64,000 bases of DNA from positions 124,001 to 188,000 of the forward strand of contig CAZCTR010000001.1 in NCBI GenBank assembly GCA_964501715.1. Reading direction: 5' to 3'. A program made the translations under genes and the position numbers. This DNA comes from M55B118 sp964501715. GTDB taxonomy: Bacteria > Bacillota_I > Bacilli_A > Izemoplasmatales > Izemoplasmataceae. The notes under the pieces are model-generated. The model did not search any database. It was given only the letters and a program-made list of their open reading frames with translations, and was not told where the DNA came from. Position 1 is the first letter of the stretch, and every line of letters starts with the position of its first letter. Positions 52,621 to 60,470 of the stretch are shown here, one piece after another.

Positions 52621-53383
52621 CTTCTTTCATGAAGTCGAAAAAGATACCTTCCAGCGTACCATCTTCACTCATTGATGATACCCTCTCAAGCGTGTCGGAC
52701 ACTTTGATTCCGCCGTTGACAATAATGCCGACACGGTCGCATATCTTTTCAACAACGCTCAGGATATGTGTCGAGATGACGACCACTTTGCCTTGTGCCC
52801 TGAGCTCGAGAAGATAGTCGGTCACCGTCTTCGCGGTCAGCACATCGAGACCGTTCGTCGGTTCGTCGAACACCACGACCGAAGGGTCGTGGACAAGGGC
52901 GATGGCGAGCGAGGTTTTCTGTTTCATGCCGCTTGAGAGGTCATAGACCTTCACTTCCGCGAACTTGTCGATGCCGAAACGGCCAAAGAGCATGGTTTTA
53001 CGTGCATTCTTGGTATTTGTGTCAAGTCCGTGCAAATCAGCAAAATAGTCGAACAGATAGTTCGGGGAAAAGTGTTCGTCGAGTTTGAGTTCCGTCGTCA
53101 AAAAAGCGATGTCCTCACGGACTTTGAGACTGTCTTTCAACACGCTCTTCCCGTTCACCTCGATATCCCCCGAGTCAGGTCGGATGAGCGTCGAGATGCA
53201 TCTCAATGTGGTGGTCTTGCCCGCGCCGTTAGGTCCGAGAAGACCGTAAATCTCGCCGGGGTTCGCGGTGAAGGACAGCCTGTCCACAGCGACCTTTTTG
53301 CGTTTATCGGTGCCTTCAAGCTTCCTTTGCTTGCGTGAAAGCTTGAAGGTCTTGGTTAATTCGTCTACTTTTAAACTCAGCAT
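52601..53383 (-). CDS. ABC transporter ATP-binding protein, NatA-like
   Basis: 260 residues. Walker A GLLGPNGAGKTTT, signature LSSGMKQKTSLAIALVHDP, Walker B VVVFDEPTNGLD and H-loop ISTHI. The linker phrase around MLSLKVDELTKTF and RKKVAVDRLSF fits the NatA subgroup. The start at 53383 is supported by GGAGGAAACA; the frame continues 16 codons upstream without support. Encoded just after the khpA-rpsP terminator and upstream of its permease. Confidence 0.93.
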   Translation of the reverse strand: MLSLKVDELTKTFKLSRKQRKLEGTDKRKKVAVDRLSFTANPGEIYGLLGPNGAGKTTTLRCISTLIRPDSGDIEVNGKSVLKDSLKVREDIAFLTTELKLDEHFSPNYLFDYFADLHGLDTNTKNARKTMLFGRFGIDKFAEVKVYDLSSGMKQKTSLAIALVHDPSVVVFDEPTNGLDVLTAKTVTDYLLELRAQGKVVVISTHILSVVEKICDRVGIIVNGGIKVSDTLERVSSMSEDGTLEGIFFDFMKEGGMDVA

Positions 53384-53408
53384 TGTTTCCTCCATATTCT
53401 CCGAGGTT

Positions 53409-53447
53409 GAAAAAATCTCCTTAAAAGTCAAGACTTAGAAGGAGATT
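53409..53447 (-). terminator. Rho-independent terminator of rpsP-khpA
   Basis: AATCTCCTT (53414-53422) pairs with AAGGAGATT (53439-53447); an inner AAGTC/GACTT stem fills the loop. A T run follows on the minus strand. It may leak, since natA-like has no obvious separate promoter. Confidence 0.85.
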
Positions 53448-53453
53448 GGGAAA

Positions 53454-53702
53454 TTAAAACGCATCAATGTTGATCGTGATTTTCTTATGTTCGCGGGATG
53501 CGCTTGCATAGGCGATGGTCCTGATAGCATTCGCGATGCGACCGTTCTTGCCTATGACTCGGCCCAGATCGTCGTTGTGAACAAGAACCTGCATGGTCAC
53601 TTTCTCATCATCATCCGCGATTTTCTGGACAGCCACGTCCTCATCATGGACGACAAGCGGCTTCACGAGGTCCGCAATGAGCTTTTCATAGTCAACAGCC
53701 AT
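53454..53702 (-). CDS. khpA: KH-domain RNA-binding protein KhpA
   Basis: 82 residues consisting of a single type II KH domain, with the RNA-contact loop GRVIGKNGRIA (about 48-58) and C-terminal ITINIDAF. KhpA forms a dimer with KhpB/EloR and influences cell length control and sRNA/mRNA binding in Bacillota. The rpsP-khpA (ylqC) order is conserved; separated by 12 nt from rpsP. Confidence 0.94.
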   Translation of the reverse strand: MAVDYEKLIADLVKPLVVHDEDVAVQKIADDDEKVTMQVLVHNDDLGRVIGKNGRIANAIRTIAYASASREHKKITINIDAF

Positions 53703-53714
53703 ATCTAGCGCCCC

Positions 53715-53990
53715 TTATTTAGCGTTCTTTTGATTGTGGAATTTCTCCATGACGCCTTTTTTGCTAAGGATGTTGCGGACAGTGTCTGTCGGTTGCGCAC
53801 CACTTGAAAGCCATACTAGCGCGCGTTCCTCGTCGATGTCCACTTGGTCCTCCTGCTTTTCTTTTCTGGGATTATAAAAACCTAGCACTTCGAGATACTT
53901 CCCGTCACGGGCGCGACGTGAGTCGGCCACGACGACACGGTAGTAAGGCTGGTTCCTTTTACCAAAACGTTGTAAACGCATTTTAACCAT
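53715..53990 (-). CDS. rpsP: 30S ribosomal protein S16
   Basis: 91 residues: MVKMRLQRFGKRNQPYYRVV, ADSRRARDGKYLEVLGFYNP and SSGAQPTDTVRNIL are diagnostic of S16. Start with GGAGGAAGA nine bases upstream. A promoter candidate lies at 54023-54051. Co-transcribed with khpA. Confidence 0.97.
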   Translation of the reverse strand: MVKMRLQRFGKRNQPYYRVVVADSRRARDGKYLEVLGFYNPRKEKQEDQVDIDEERALVWLSSGAQPTDTVRNILSKKGVMEKFHNQKNAK

Positions 53991-54022
53991 AGTTGTCTTC
54001 CTCCTTCATTTGATTCTAACAC

Positions 54023-54051
54023 AGTTTATCAAAGGGAGGGATGGTTGTCAA
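54023..54051 (-). promoter_or_regulatory. rpsP promoter
   Basis: TTGACA (54046-54051), 17-nt spacing, TAAACT (54023-54028) on the minus strand. The -10 is only moderate. Confidence 0.55.
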
Positions 54052-54068
54052 GGTTAAATGCTTGACAG

Positions 54069-54386
54069 TCATTCTTTTTTCTGGTCGGATTCCCCTTCAT
54101 CATCTTCCGCTTCGCTGCGAGGACCGGGTTCAGTGTCCGATACTTCACCGAAAGAGGTGAAATCTTCTGGTTTGTAGGCTGTGTCATCAAGCAAGGAGGG
54201 CTCTGCCCTTCTCACGTGATGCAACTTCTCAATCTTCTTGATGAGGTCATCCATGTTTTCTTCATCTACATAGAGCACTGCGTATTTTCTCTTTTTATGG
54301 TAATAGGCAAGATTGCCATAGGTTTTGAGACGTTTCAAGACCTTGGGGCTTTTGAAATAGATGATCAGGCTTTTTCTGGGTTGCAT
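54069..54386 (-). CDS. ylbG: YlbG family protein (DUF2129)
   Basis: 105 residues. The conserved part, residues 1-75, reads RKSLIIYFKSPKVLKRLKTYGN, then YYHKKRKYAVLYVDEENMDDLIKK and LHHVRRAEPS, as in Bacillus YlbG. An acidic, low-complexity tail of 30 residues follows. Function is not established. It overlaps ylbF by 22 nt, as the pair is adjacent in Bacillus. Confidence 0.88.
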   Translation of the reverse strand: MQPRKSLIIYFKSPKVLKRLKTYGNLAYYHKKRKYAVLYVDEENMDDLIKKIEKLHHVRRAEPSLLDDTAYKPEDFTSFGEVSDTEPGPRSEAEDDEGESDQKKE

Positions 54387-54772
54387 ACGCTGCCTCCTAT
54401 CAAAGAGATGCCAGATGTGGCTTCATACTTGAGTCGGGTAGATACGCTTTTGGCGAGGGTGTCGCCAATTTCATCAAGCATGGTTTGTAGGGCTCTTTCA
54501 GTTTCTTTGTGCTTCTTTACAAGCGGATGTTCATACAAGGACTTCTTGGCTTCCCGAAAAGCCTTTTGACGTTTTTTCAGATCAGGGTGATGCTTGCCGT
54601 ACTTTTTGGCGTCATTGTATTTTTCTTCCGCTTCTTTAAACGTTTTGGAGAGTTCTTGGACTTCTGTGCTTTCTCTTACCAATCGGTCGACCCGCTTAAA
54701 GGCAAGGTAAGTATCACTTGACTTTATTTCATCCACCAGCTCATAAGCCAGTGTTAAAACCTCTTGTGTCAT
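54365..54772 (-). CDS. ylbF: YlbF/YmcA family regulator of RNase Y
   Basis: 135 residues, mostly helical and strongly charged (about 1-115), with a C-terminal tail containing Cys (GGSVCNP). In Bacillus, YlbF with YmcA and YaaT forms the Y-complex that carries Fe-S clusters and directs RNase Y in mRNA processing. Only one Cys is seen here, so cluster binding would need partners. A TG-extended TATAAT at about 54791-54796 precedes the ATG at 54772. Confidence 0.87.
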   Translation of the reverse strand: MTQEVLTLAYELVDEIKSSDTYLAFKRVDRLVRESTEVQELSKTFKEAEEKYNDAKKYGKHHPDLKKRQKAFREAKKSLYEHPLVKKHKETERALQTMLDEIGDTLAKSVSTRLKYEATSGISLIGGSVCNPEKA

Positions 54773-54980
54773 ATTATCACCAAATGTATTATATCACACT
54801 GTCCATTTGTTTGAAATCAATGGCTTATGATAATAAAAAATTCGCTTGACCACCCCAATGTCAAAAAGCCTGACAAGTTTTCAACAGTAGTCTCTCGTTT
54901 GTTTAATCACTAAGTTTTATCAACGATTTCAAAAGCTCTTTCCTGCTTTTAATCCGGACCTTGAATGTCTATTGGATTGT

Positions 54981-55009
54981 TTGACAAGCAAACGGAATGA
55001 ACCTATAAT
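54981..55009 (+). promoter_or_regulatory. promoter of the thioredoxin/CcdA - desulfurase operon
   Basis: Perfect consensus TTGACA (54981-54986) and TATAAT (55004-55009) with 17-nt spacing; start predicted near 55016. The rest of the 54773-55042 interval holds the ylbF promoter and no gene that I can support. Confidence 0.88.
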
Positions 55010-55042
55010 GAAAGGGCCGAAACAGTAATGGAGAGAATACAA

Positions 55043-56233
55043 ATGAGATATATTATTAAAGTGGCTTTGATTGCCTTTTTCATCATACATGCCTTGGTTC
55101 CCGCGAATACGTCACTATCCGCTGATACAGAGGGGACGGCTGTCTATTTTTATCATCCGCAATGCGAGGGATGTCAAGTCATCGAATCCGAAGGCGTACT
55201 ATCCGATCTCGAAGACGAGGGCTTCGAGATCGTCCGGTACAATACCGGGGACCAGGACGATGCCCGGCGTTTCATCGCTTACAACGAGACCTACGAGGTC
55301 AGGGAGTCGCACCGGTCCACCCCGATCATTTTTGCGGGGGATACTTATTTTCACGGTGCGACAAACATCATAGACGCCTTTGAATCAGGTGCGCTGCAGG
55401 AAAAGGCTAATGAACCCTTGCTGGATATTCCTGACACCATCATCGATCTGGAAGGCTGGGCCGGGCTCGGACGGGTGATCATCGCCGGGCTTCTCGATGG
55501 CATAAACCCTTGTGCGATCGCGATGCTTCTGATGTTCATCTCCATCATCGGGTTCCTTCAGCACAAACGGACCATGATCATAGTGAGCACATCCTATATA
55601 CTCGGCATCTTTCTGACCTATCTGGCGATCGGACTCGGCATCTTTTGGTTGCTTACGGGTTTCGAAAGCACCATTGACACCATCGCGCATATCATCTATG
55701 GCGCTTTCGCACTGCTCGCCTTCATTCTTTTCGCACTCACATTCAGGGATTTTCTAGTGACGCGAAAAGCGGAATACGGCAAAGTCGTCAATCAGCTTCC
55801 AGGCCGTTTGAAACGATGGAACCAAAGGCTCATGGAACGTTTTTCAGACGTCATCAAGCATGAGGAAAGACGATCCGTCCGCACCCTTTACACCGGGGTG
55901 ATCCCTTTCATCATAGGCATTGTCATCGGCATCACTGAAGCCGCCTGCACCGGGCAGATCTATCTCATGATCCTTCTTAGCATACGCACCACCGAGCCTC
56001 TGACGGGCATGGTCTATCTTGTCATCTTCAACATTCTTTTCATCATGCCTCTCATAGTCATCGCAGTGGTGGCGGTCGTGACACGCAATGTGATGGGCGT
56101 CTCGAACTTCTTCAGGGAACGCTTGCCACTGATCAAGCTTCTCACAAGCATCTTCTTCATCCTCATGGCAATCTATTTCATTTTGCTTGCGTTCGATGTG
56201 TATCTCATCAATATCGTAGGAAGGGTGTTCTGA
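55043..56233 (+). CDS. secreted thioredoxin-like domain fused to a CcdA/DsbD-type membrane reductase
   Basis: 396 residues. Signal/anchor MRYIIKVALIAFFIIHALVP, then an extracytoplasmic thioredoxin-like domain with CEGC (C41, C44) and a cis-Pro candidate in HRSTPIIF (about 93). A CcdA-like bundle of about seven membrane helices follows. Its redox Cys are in DGINPCAIAM (about 157) and EAACTGQIY (about 302), one in each half as in CcdA/DsbD. Predicted role: shuttle electrons from cytosolic thioredoxin through the membrane to outer thiols. The start is the ATG at 55043 with GGAGAG upstream; an ATG five codons earlier overlaps that site. First gene of an operon with an unknown protein and a cysteine desulfurase. 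Confidence 0.9.
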   Translation: MRYIIKVALIAFFIIHALVPANTSLSADTEGTAVYFYHPQCEGCQVIESEGVLSDLEDEGFEIVRYNTGDQDDARRFIAYNETYEVRESHRSTPIIFAGDTYFHGATNIIDAFESGALQEKANEPLLDIPDTIIDLEGWAGLGRVIIAGLLDGINPCAIAMLLMFISIIGFLQHKRTMIIVSTSYILGIFLTYLAIGLGIFWLLTGFESTIDTIAHIIYGAFALLAFILFALTFRDFLVTRKAEYGKVVNQLPGRLKRWNQRLMERFSDVIKHEERRSVRTLYTGVIPFIIGIVIGITEAACTGQIYLMILLSIRTTEPLTGMVYLVIFNILFIMPLIVIAVVAVVTRNVMGVSNFFRERLPLIKLLTSIFFILMAIYFILLAFDVYLINIVGRVF

Positions 56234-56234
56234 T

Positions 56235-56519
56235 ATGAAAAAAACCATCACCATCACCGCAAGCGGCGAGAAAGTGTTCAAGGGGAAACCTTTGAACATG
56301 CCTTTCAAAACCGATGCGATCAAACAAAAGAGCCTTGAACTTTTCGATGATGAGGACCCATGCATCATCCATCAGTCCCACATCGCGAGAGAATTTTCCG
56401 ATATCGTGATCAAACGTTTCAAGGACAAGGATACTGACACCTTGAATTTGCAAGAGGAAACGGACCTTCAATCTTTCCTCGACGTGCCCGGGGATTCTAT
56501 ATTGAACCTGAAAGGGTGA
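56235..56519 (+). CDS. small protein of unknown function between the CcdA fusion and desulfurase genes
   Basis: 94 residues, cytosolic by composition. It has a basic beta-like start (MKKTITITASGEKVFKGKPLN), one Cys in DDEDPCIIHQSHIAREF (about 43) and an acidic C-terminal third. I recognise no family. The ATG is one base after the upstream stop, and its own end is 5 nt before the desulfurase start, so it is translated in step with both. A sulfur- or redox-related accessory function is suggested only by its neighbours. Confidence 0.75.
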   Translation: MKKTITITASGEKVFKGKPLNMPFKTDAIKQKSLELFDDEDPCIIHQSHIAREFSDIVIKRFKDKDTDTLNLQEETDLQSFLDVPGDSILNLKG

Positions 56520-56524
56520 ACGGC

Positions 56525-57673
56525 ATGATTTATATGGATTATGCGGCCACCACGCCCGCAAGCGAAGAAGTCAGAAAAGCGATGGACGAAGTGCTCGAGG
56601 AATATCCTGGCAACCCATCCTCTATGCACATGCGAGGCATAGCGGCAAGGAAACGTTACAACCAGGCGAAAAAAGCGGTCGCCAAAGCGTTCAACACCCA
56701 CCATAAGAACATCCTTTTCACGGGATCGGGAAGCGAAGCCAGCAACACCGCGCTCAAGGGTTTTTTCCTGATGAACCCCACTAAAGCCATCGTCATCTCC
56801 TCAGTCGAACACTCGGCCACGAAAAACAGCGCGGCCGCCATAGAGAGACAGGGTGGGCGGATCTTGCGCTGTCCCGTGGACACAGAGGGCTTCCTGCGCA
56901 TGGATATACTTGAAGACCACCTTAAGAAGGAGGATGTCGGGCTTGTCTCGATCATCCATTCGAACAACGAGATCGGTACGATGCAAGACACCCGGAAACT
57001 GAGGGAACTGACAAAGAAGCACGGCGCCCTCCTACACCTTGACATGGTGCAGACGGCTCCACACATGCCTGTCGACCTGGATGCTTCGGACATCGACATG
57101 GCGAGCTTCTCCGCCCATAAATTCTTCGGTCCTCGAGGGGTTGGTGTGCTTTTCAAAAAGCAATCGATCACCATCGAACCGCTCATACATGGTGGCGGGC
57201 AGGAGTTCAAGCAACGGGCCGGCACCGAAAACCTCTCCGGCATCGTCGGATTCGAAACGGCGCTTGAAGCGTCGAACAGAGAACACCAGCCACGCCAAAC
57301 CCAGATTCGCAAGAATGGTGAAGCATTTCTCGGAGCCCTTGAGAACGAAGGCCTTGAATTCATCCTGAACGGACCTGAATACACTTCCTCCTACCGGCTC
57401 CACAACATCATGAACATCGGCTTCAAAGACCAAAGCGCCGCCTCGTTGGCTTTTGAACTCAGCCAACAAGGCGTCTACGCTTCACAGGGCAGCGCGTGCC
57501 ACGAAAGTGTCATTGAACTCTCCCACGTCCTCAAGGGCATCGGTGTGGACGCACGCTACATCGAAGGGTCGTTGCGCTTCTCCATATCTCACAGGGAAAA
57601 CGAGAAAGACATGGTAAGGGCCGCAAGGGTTATAGCCGGGATCGTCCGAAGTGGCGACACCAGCCTGAATTGA
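56525..57673 (+). CDS. cysteine desulfurase (NifS/IscS-like, class V aminotransferase)
   Basis: 382 residues. Starts MIYMDYAATTP; PLP features are SSVEHSATKN (His stacking on PLP), HLDMVQTAPH (Asp/Gln), and SFSAHKFFGPRG with the PLP Lys near 201. The active Cys lies in SQGSACHES near 323, in the IscS-type loop. Reaction: L-cysteine to alanine with persulfide transfer. Start at 56525; a GTG at 56516 would add three residues. No iscU/sufU or thiI is adjacent, so the sulfur acceptor is open. Its partner genes are a membrane thiol shuttle and the 94-residue protein. Confidence 0.95.
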   Translation: MIYMDYAATTPASEEVRKAMDEVLEEYPGNPSSMHMRGIAARKRYNQAKKAVAKAFNTHHKNILFTGSGSEASNTALKGFFLMNPTKAIVISSVEHSATKNSAAAIERQGGRILRCPVDTEGFLRMDILEDHLKKEDVGLVSIIHSNNEIGTMQDTRKLRELTKKHGALLHLDMVQTAPHMPVDLDASDIDMASFSAHKFFGPRGVGVLFKKQSITIEPLIHGGGQEFKQRAGTENLSGIVGFETALEASNREHQPRQTQIRKNGEAFLGALENEGLEFILNGPEYTSSYRLHNIMNIGFKDQSAASLAFELSQQGVYASQGSACHESVIELSHVLKGIGVDARYIEGSLRFSISHRENEKDMVRAARVIAGIVRSGDTSLN

Positions 57674-57686
57674 ATACATAAAACAT

Positions 57687-57726
57687 GGAAAAGGCTCAGG
57701 GGAGTTTACCCCTGAGCCTTGTTTTA
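57687..57726. terminator. bidirectional terminator between the desulfurase and UPF0223 genes
   Basis: A perfect 12-bp stem (AAGGCTCAGGGG at 57691-57702, CCCCTGAGCCTT at 57709-57720) with flanking A and T tracts. Serves two converging transcripts. Confidence 0.9.
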
Positions 57727-57987
57727 TCGGTTCTCGATTCTTTTCATCGTTTTGTATATGGAGATGCCGGTTTGTCTCTCGAAGGCCCTGTCAATCCTTT
57801 TTTCCTCAGAAAGGTTATTCAGGATGGACCGGTATGTGCGATAGGCGCTTTTCATTTCCTGGGCCGTCGGCCTCTTGTGCCCTTTCGCATGATACGCCTC
57901 GACTTTCGACAAGAACGATGCAAGTTGTTCGATCTCTTCGGTCGTATAGGCGTCGAAGTCAATCGGATAGGAAACGTGCTCAGTCAC
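57724..57987 (-). CDS. UPF0223 family protein (YktA-like)
   Basis: 87 residues, helical. VSYPIDFDAYTTEEIEQLASFLSKVEAY, then SAYRTYRSILNNLSEEKRIDRAFERQTGISIYKTMK matches the UPF0223 pattern (YPIDxxW/Y-TEE, S-EEKxxxxxFE, SxYxxxK). Function unknown. The start appears to be GTG at 57987, overlapping the pfkA stop by 8 nt, so it is probably coupled to pfkA translation. Confidence 0.88.
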   Translation of the reverse strand: MTEHVSYPIDFDAYTTEEIEQLASFLSKVEAYHAKGHKRPTAQEMKSAYRTYRSILNNLSEEKRIDRAFERQTGISIYKTMKRIENR

Positions 57988-59107
57988 CGAAACTGATTCC
58001 CAGCGCCTTGGCTGTGCGGACCATGGACCCTTCCGGATTCACGTTCTTGCCGCCGCCTTCACTGGTTTCTCCGACTTTGCCTGACCCGACAACCTCTTCA
58101 AGCTCTACATGGCTGATATCGCGGCCTCGGTAACGGACCATCTTGCCGGCCCCGCCTTGCATGAGCAGGTCGACTGCGGATGTTCCGAATCTCAAGCCGA
58201 GGACACGGTCGAAATTGGAAGACACGCCCCCGCGTTGGACATATCCGGTATTGTGATAACGTACCTCGTGGTCTTCGATGCGCTCCTGAAGCTGTTTCTT
58301 GACCAATTCTCCGACCCCGCCAAGACGGGTTGCGTCGGCAGAGTCCTCGACCGTTTCGCGGATATGAACCTTTCCGCCTTTCGGTTTGGCACCTTCACTG
58401 ACGACAATGATGGAGAAATGTCTGCCTTCGGCGTCACGTTCCTTGATTTTTTCTACAACCTTGTCGATATCATAAGGGATCTCCGGGATCAAAATCGCAT
58501 CGGCGCTGCCCGAGATGCCCCCTTCAAGTGCGAGCCAACCTGTATGGCGGCCCATGACCTCTACGACCATGACCCGGTCGTGGGAATAGCTTGTGGTGTG
58601 GACGGTGTCAAGCGTGTAGGTGATGTTTTTAAGGGCGGTGTCGTAACCGAAGGTCACGTCCGTAGCGGGAACATCATTATCGATGGTCTTGGGAACGCCC
58701 ACTACCGGGAGTCCTTTCCTGTTAAAATCGCGGGCGCTTGTCAACGTGCCGTCTCCGCCGATGACTATGAGGGCGTCCACGCCCTCTTTTTTCATGTTCT
58801 CCATCGCGACATCGCTGACATCCTTGTATTCGTAGGATCCGTCATCCTGTTTGATGGGGAGATTGAAAAGATTGTCCTTGTTTGATGTTTTAAGCATCGT
58901 TCCGCCAACGTGAGCGATGCCGGATACCGCGTCACGGTCAAGACGGATGAACTCGTTTTCGTAAAGGCCCCTGTATCCGTGAAGATAGCCGACCACTTCA
59001 ATGCCGTATTTGTATACCGCAGCTTTCGTAATCCCGCTGATGACCGCATTCAGACCACTGCAGTCGCCACCACCGGTGATGATTCCGATTTTCTTGATAG
59101 GTTTCAT
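57980..59107 (-). CDS. pfkA: 6-phosphofructokinase, mixed-substrate (group III-like) type
   Basis: 375 residues, longer than the roughly 320 of classical PfkA. Nucleotide loop ITGGGDCSGLN; GGDG at 117-120 (Gly at the position that is Gly in ATP- and Asp in PPi-enzymes); PKTIDND at 139-145 (Lys where classical ATP-PFK has Gly). The G/K pair is the signature of the ATP-using members of the mixed PFK clade, known from actinomycetes. ATP is thus the predicted donor. MGRHTGWLALEGG binds fructose 6-phosphate. The start is the ATG at 59107 with GGAGG; upstream extension is rejected. Promoter TTGAGT-17-TATAAT and a cre-like site lie upstream. Confidence 0.95.
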   Translation of the reverse strand: MKPIKKIGIITGGGDCSGLNAVISGITKAAVYKYGIEVVGYLHGYRGLYENEFIRLDRDAVSGIAHVGGTMLKTSNKDNLFNLPIKQDDGSYEYKDVSDVAMENMKKEGVDALIVIGGDGTLTSARDFNRKGLPVVGVPKTIDNDVPATDVTFGYDTALKNITYTLDTVHTTSYSHDRVMVVEVMGRHTGWLALEGGISGSADAILIPEIPYDIDKVVEKIKERDAEGRHFSIIVVSEGAKPKGGKVHIRETVEDSADATRLGGVGELVKKQLQERIEDHEVRYHNTGYVQRGGVSSNFDRVLGLRFGTSAVDLLMQGGAGKMVRYRGRDISHVELEEVVGSGKVGETSEGGGKNVNPEGSMVRTAKALGISFGD

Positions 59108-59138
59108 GTTTTGCCTCCAATGTTTGATTTCCAAAGTC

Positions 59139-59167
59139 ATTATACTTTGAAAACACCTTACACTCAA
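59139..59167 (-). promoter_or_regulatory. pfkA promoter
   Basis: TTGAGT (59162-59167), 17-nt spacing, TATAAT (59139-59144) on the minus strand; start predicted near 59132. Confidence 0.72.
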
Positions 59168-59181
59168 CAGAAAAGCTTGTT

Positions 59182-59195
59182 TGAAAACGTTTTAA
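59182..59195. promoter_or_regulatory. cre-like operator upstream of pfkA
   Basis: TGAAAACGTTTTAA, differing from the ideal palindrome only at the penultimate base. Its centre is about 56 bp upstream of the predicted start. In Bacillus, cre sites at this distance (for example before ackA) mediate activation by CcpA. Confidence 0.6.
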
Positions 59196-59321
59196 TGGCG
59201 GTGAAATCATGTTTGTTGTGCTAAAATGAGGGCCAGACGCCATAATGCAAAGAACATGTCTTTTTGAACGTTGTTTGATATAATACATTATAGAAACCCA
59301 TTAATGAAGAAGGTGATTTCC

Positions 59322-59927
59322 ATGCTTACCATGGATGATGTCATACGCGAAGGGCATCCGACACTCGAAACCGTCGCGGACCCGGTAGAACTCCCATTGG
59401 ATGACGCCACCAAGCGGACCATGGTGTCCATGCGTGAATTCCTGCTCAATTCCCAGGATGAATCCATGCGCGAGAAATATGAACTCCGTGAGGGGGTCGG
59501 CCTTGCCGCCCCGCAAATCAACCTATCCAAAAGGATCCTCGCAATCCATACGCTTGATGAACAGTTCGAGACTTTGCATGACTATGTGATGGTCAACCCC
59601 AAAATCGTCAGCCACTCAGTGCAGGAGACCTATCTGCCGGGAGGCGAGGGTTGCCTCAGTGTGGACAGGGAGGTCGAGGGTCTCGTTCCCAGGAAGAAAA
59701 AAGTGACGGTCGATACCTATTTGTTCGATACCGTGACCGAAGAGCTGACAAGAACCAAACTGCGTTTGCGGGGATTCGTCGCGGTCGTCTTCCAACACGA
59801 ACTCGACCATCTTGATGGCGTCCTGTTCACATCAAAAATCAAAGAAAGCCTTCCAAACGCCACCCCGGTCGCGTTCAAGACACCCGAGGACACGGCCGGC
59901 AACCCTGAAAACAGCGAAGAACTATAA
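59322..59927 (+). CDS. def: peptide deformylase
   Basis: 201 residues, the longer type 2 deformylase of Gram-positives. Motif 1 GVGLAAPQ (58-65), motif 2 EGCLSV (metal Cys, about 109) and motif 3 HELDH (about 158-162) are complete. Removes the formyl group from nascent chains. The start at 59322 is supported by GAAGGTGA; two in-frame ATGs upstream (59304, 59271) lie in the likely leader. A TGA-extended TATAAT sits at 59278-59283. Followed after 26 nt by gpx. Confidence 0.96.
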   Translation: MLTMDDVIREGHPTLETVADPVELPLDDATKRTMVSMREFLLNSQDESMREKYELREGVGLAAPQINLSKRILAIHTLDEQFETLHDYVMVNPKIVSHSVQETYLPGGEGCLSVDREVEGLVPRKKKVTVDTYLFDTVTEELTRTKLRLRGFVAVVFQHELDHLDGVLFTSKIKESLPNATPVAFKTPEDTAGNPENSEEL

Positions 59928-59953
59928 AATAAAAGAAGCTAAAGGAGGTTCTC

Positions 59954-60430
59954 ATGGGCTTTTACGAGTTTGAAGCCACCAAACCGAGTGGGGAACGCGT
60001 CTCGTTTTTGGACTATAAGGACAAAGTTGTCCTGGTTGTGAATACCGCCACCAAATGCGGATTCGCCGATCAATTCGAAGGGTTGGAACAACTGTATCAG
60101 GATTACAAATCCGAAGGGTTCGTCATTTTAGGTTTTCCTTCGAATCAGTTCAAGAATCAAGAACCCGACGAAAGCGAGAAAGTCGAACAGACCTGCAAAA
60201 TCAATTTCGGGGTCACTTTTCCGATTTTCGGAAAAATCGATGTGAAGGGTCCAGACGCCCATCCCCTTTTCAAATGGCTCACCAGGAACAAACCCGGCCT
60301 TCTCGGACGGCAGGTCAAATGGAACTTCACCAAATTCCTGATCGACCGTGACGGGAAAGTCGTCAAACGTTTCGCCCCGATGCGCAAGCCTGATTCAATG
60401 CGGGTTGCGATCGCAAAGACTTTGTCCTGA
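59954..60430 (+). CDS. thiol (glutathione-type) peroxidase
   Basis: 158 residues, Cys-type GPx. Peroxidatic Cys35 in NTATKCGFADQ, the Gln in FPSNQF, the Trp/Asn in KWNFTKFL complete the tetrad; C81 in EQTCKINFG is the likely resolving Cys. Such enzymes in Bacillota usually use thioredoxin rather than glutathione to reduce peroxides. GGAGG precedes the ATG. Downstream of def and probably co-transcribed. Confidence 0.95.
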   Translation: MGFYEFEATKPSGERVSFLDYKDKVVLVVNTATKCGFADQFEGLEQLYQDYKSEGFVILGFPSNQFKNQEPDESEKVEQTCKINFGVTFPIFGKIDVKGPDAHPLFKWLTRNKPGLLGRQVKWNFTKFLIDRDGKVVKRFAPMRKPDSMRVAIAKTLS

Positions 60431-60435
60431 TCTTG

Positions 60436-60470
60436 AAAGCATCGCGGAATCGATTCCGCGATGCTTTTTT
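60436..60470 (+). terminator. Rho-independent terminator of def-gpx
   Basis: A perfect 32-base palindrome (60436-60467, arms AAAGCATCGCGGAATC) with a T run. It touches the stop of the convergent M48 peptidase gene. Confidence 0.92.
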
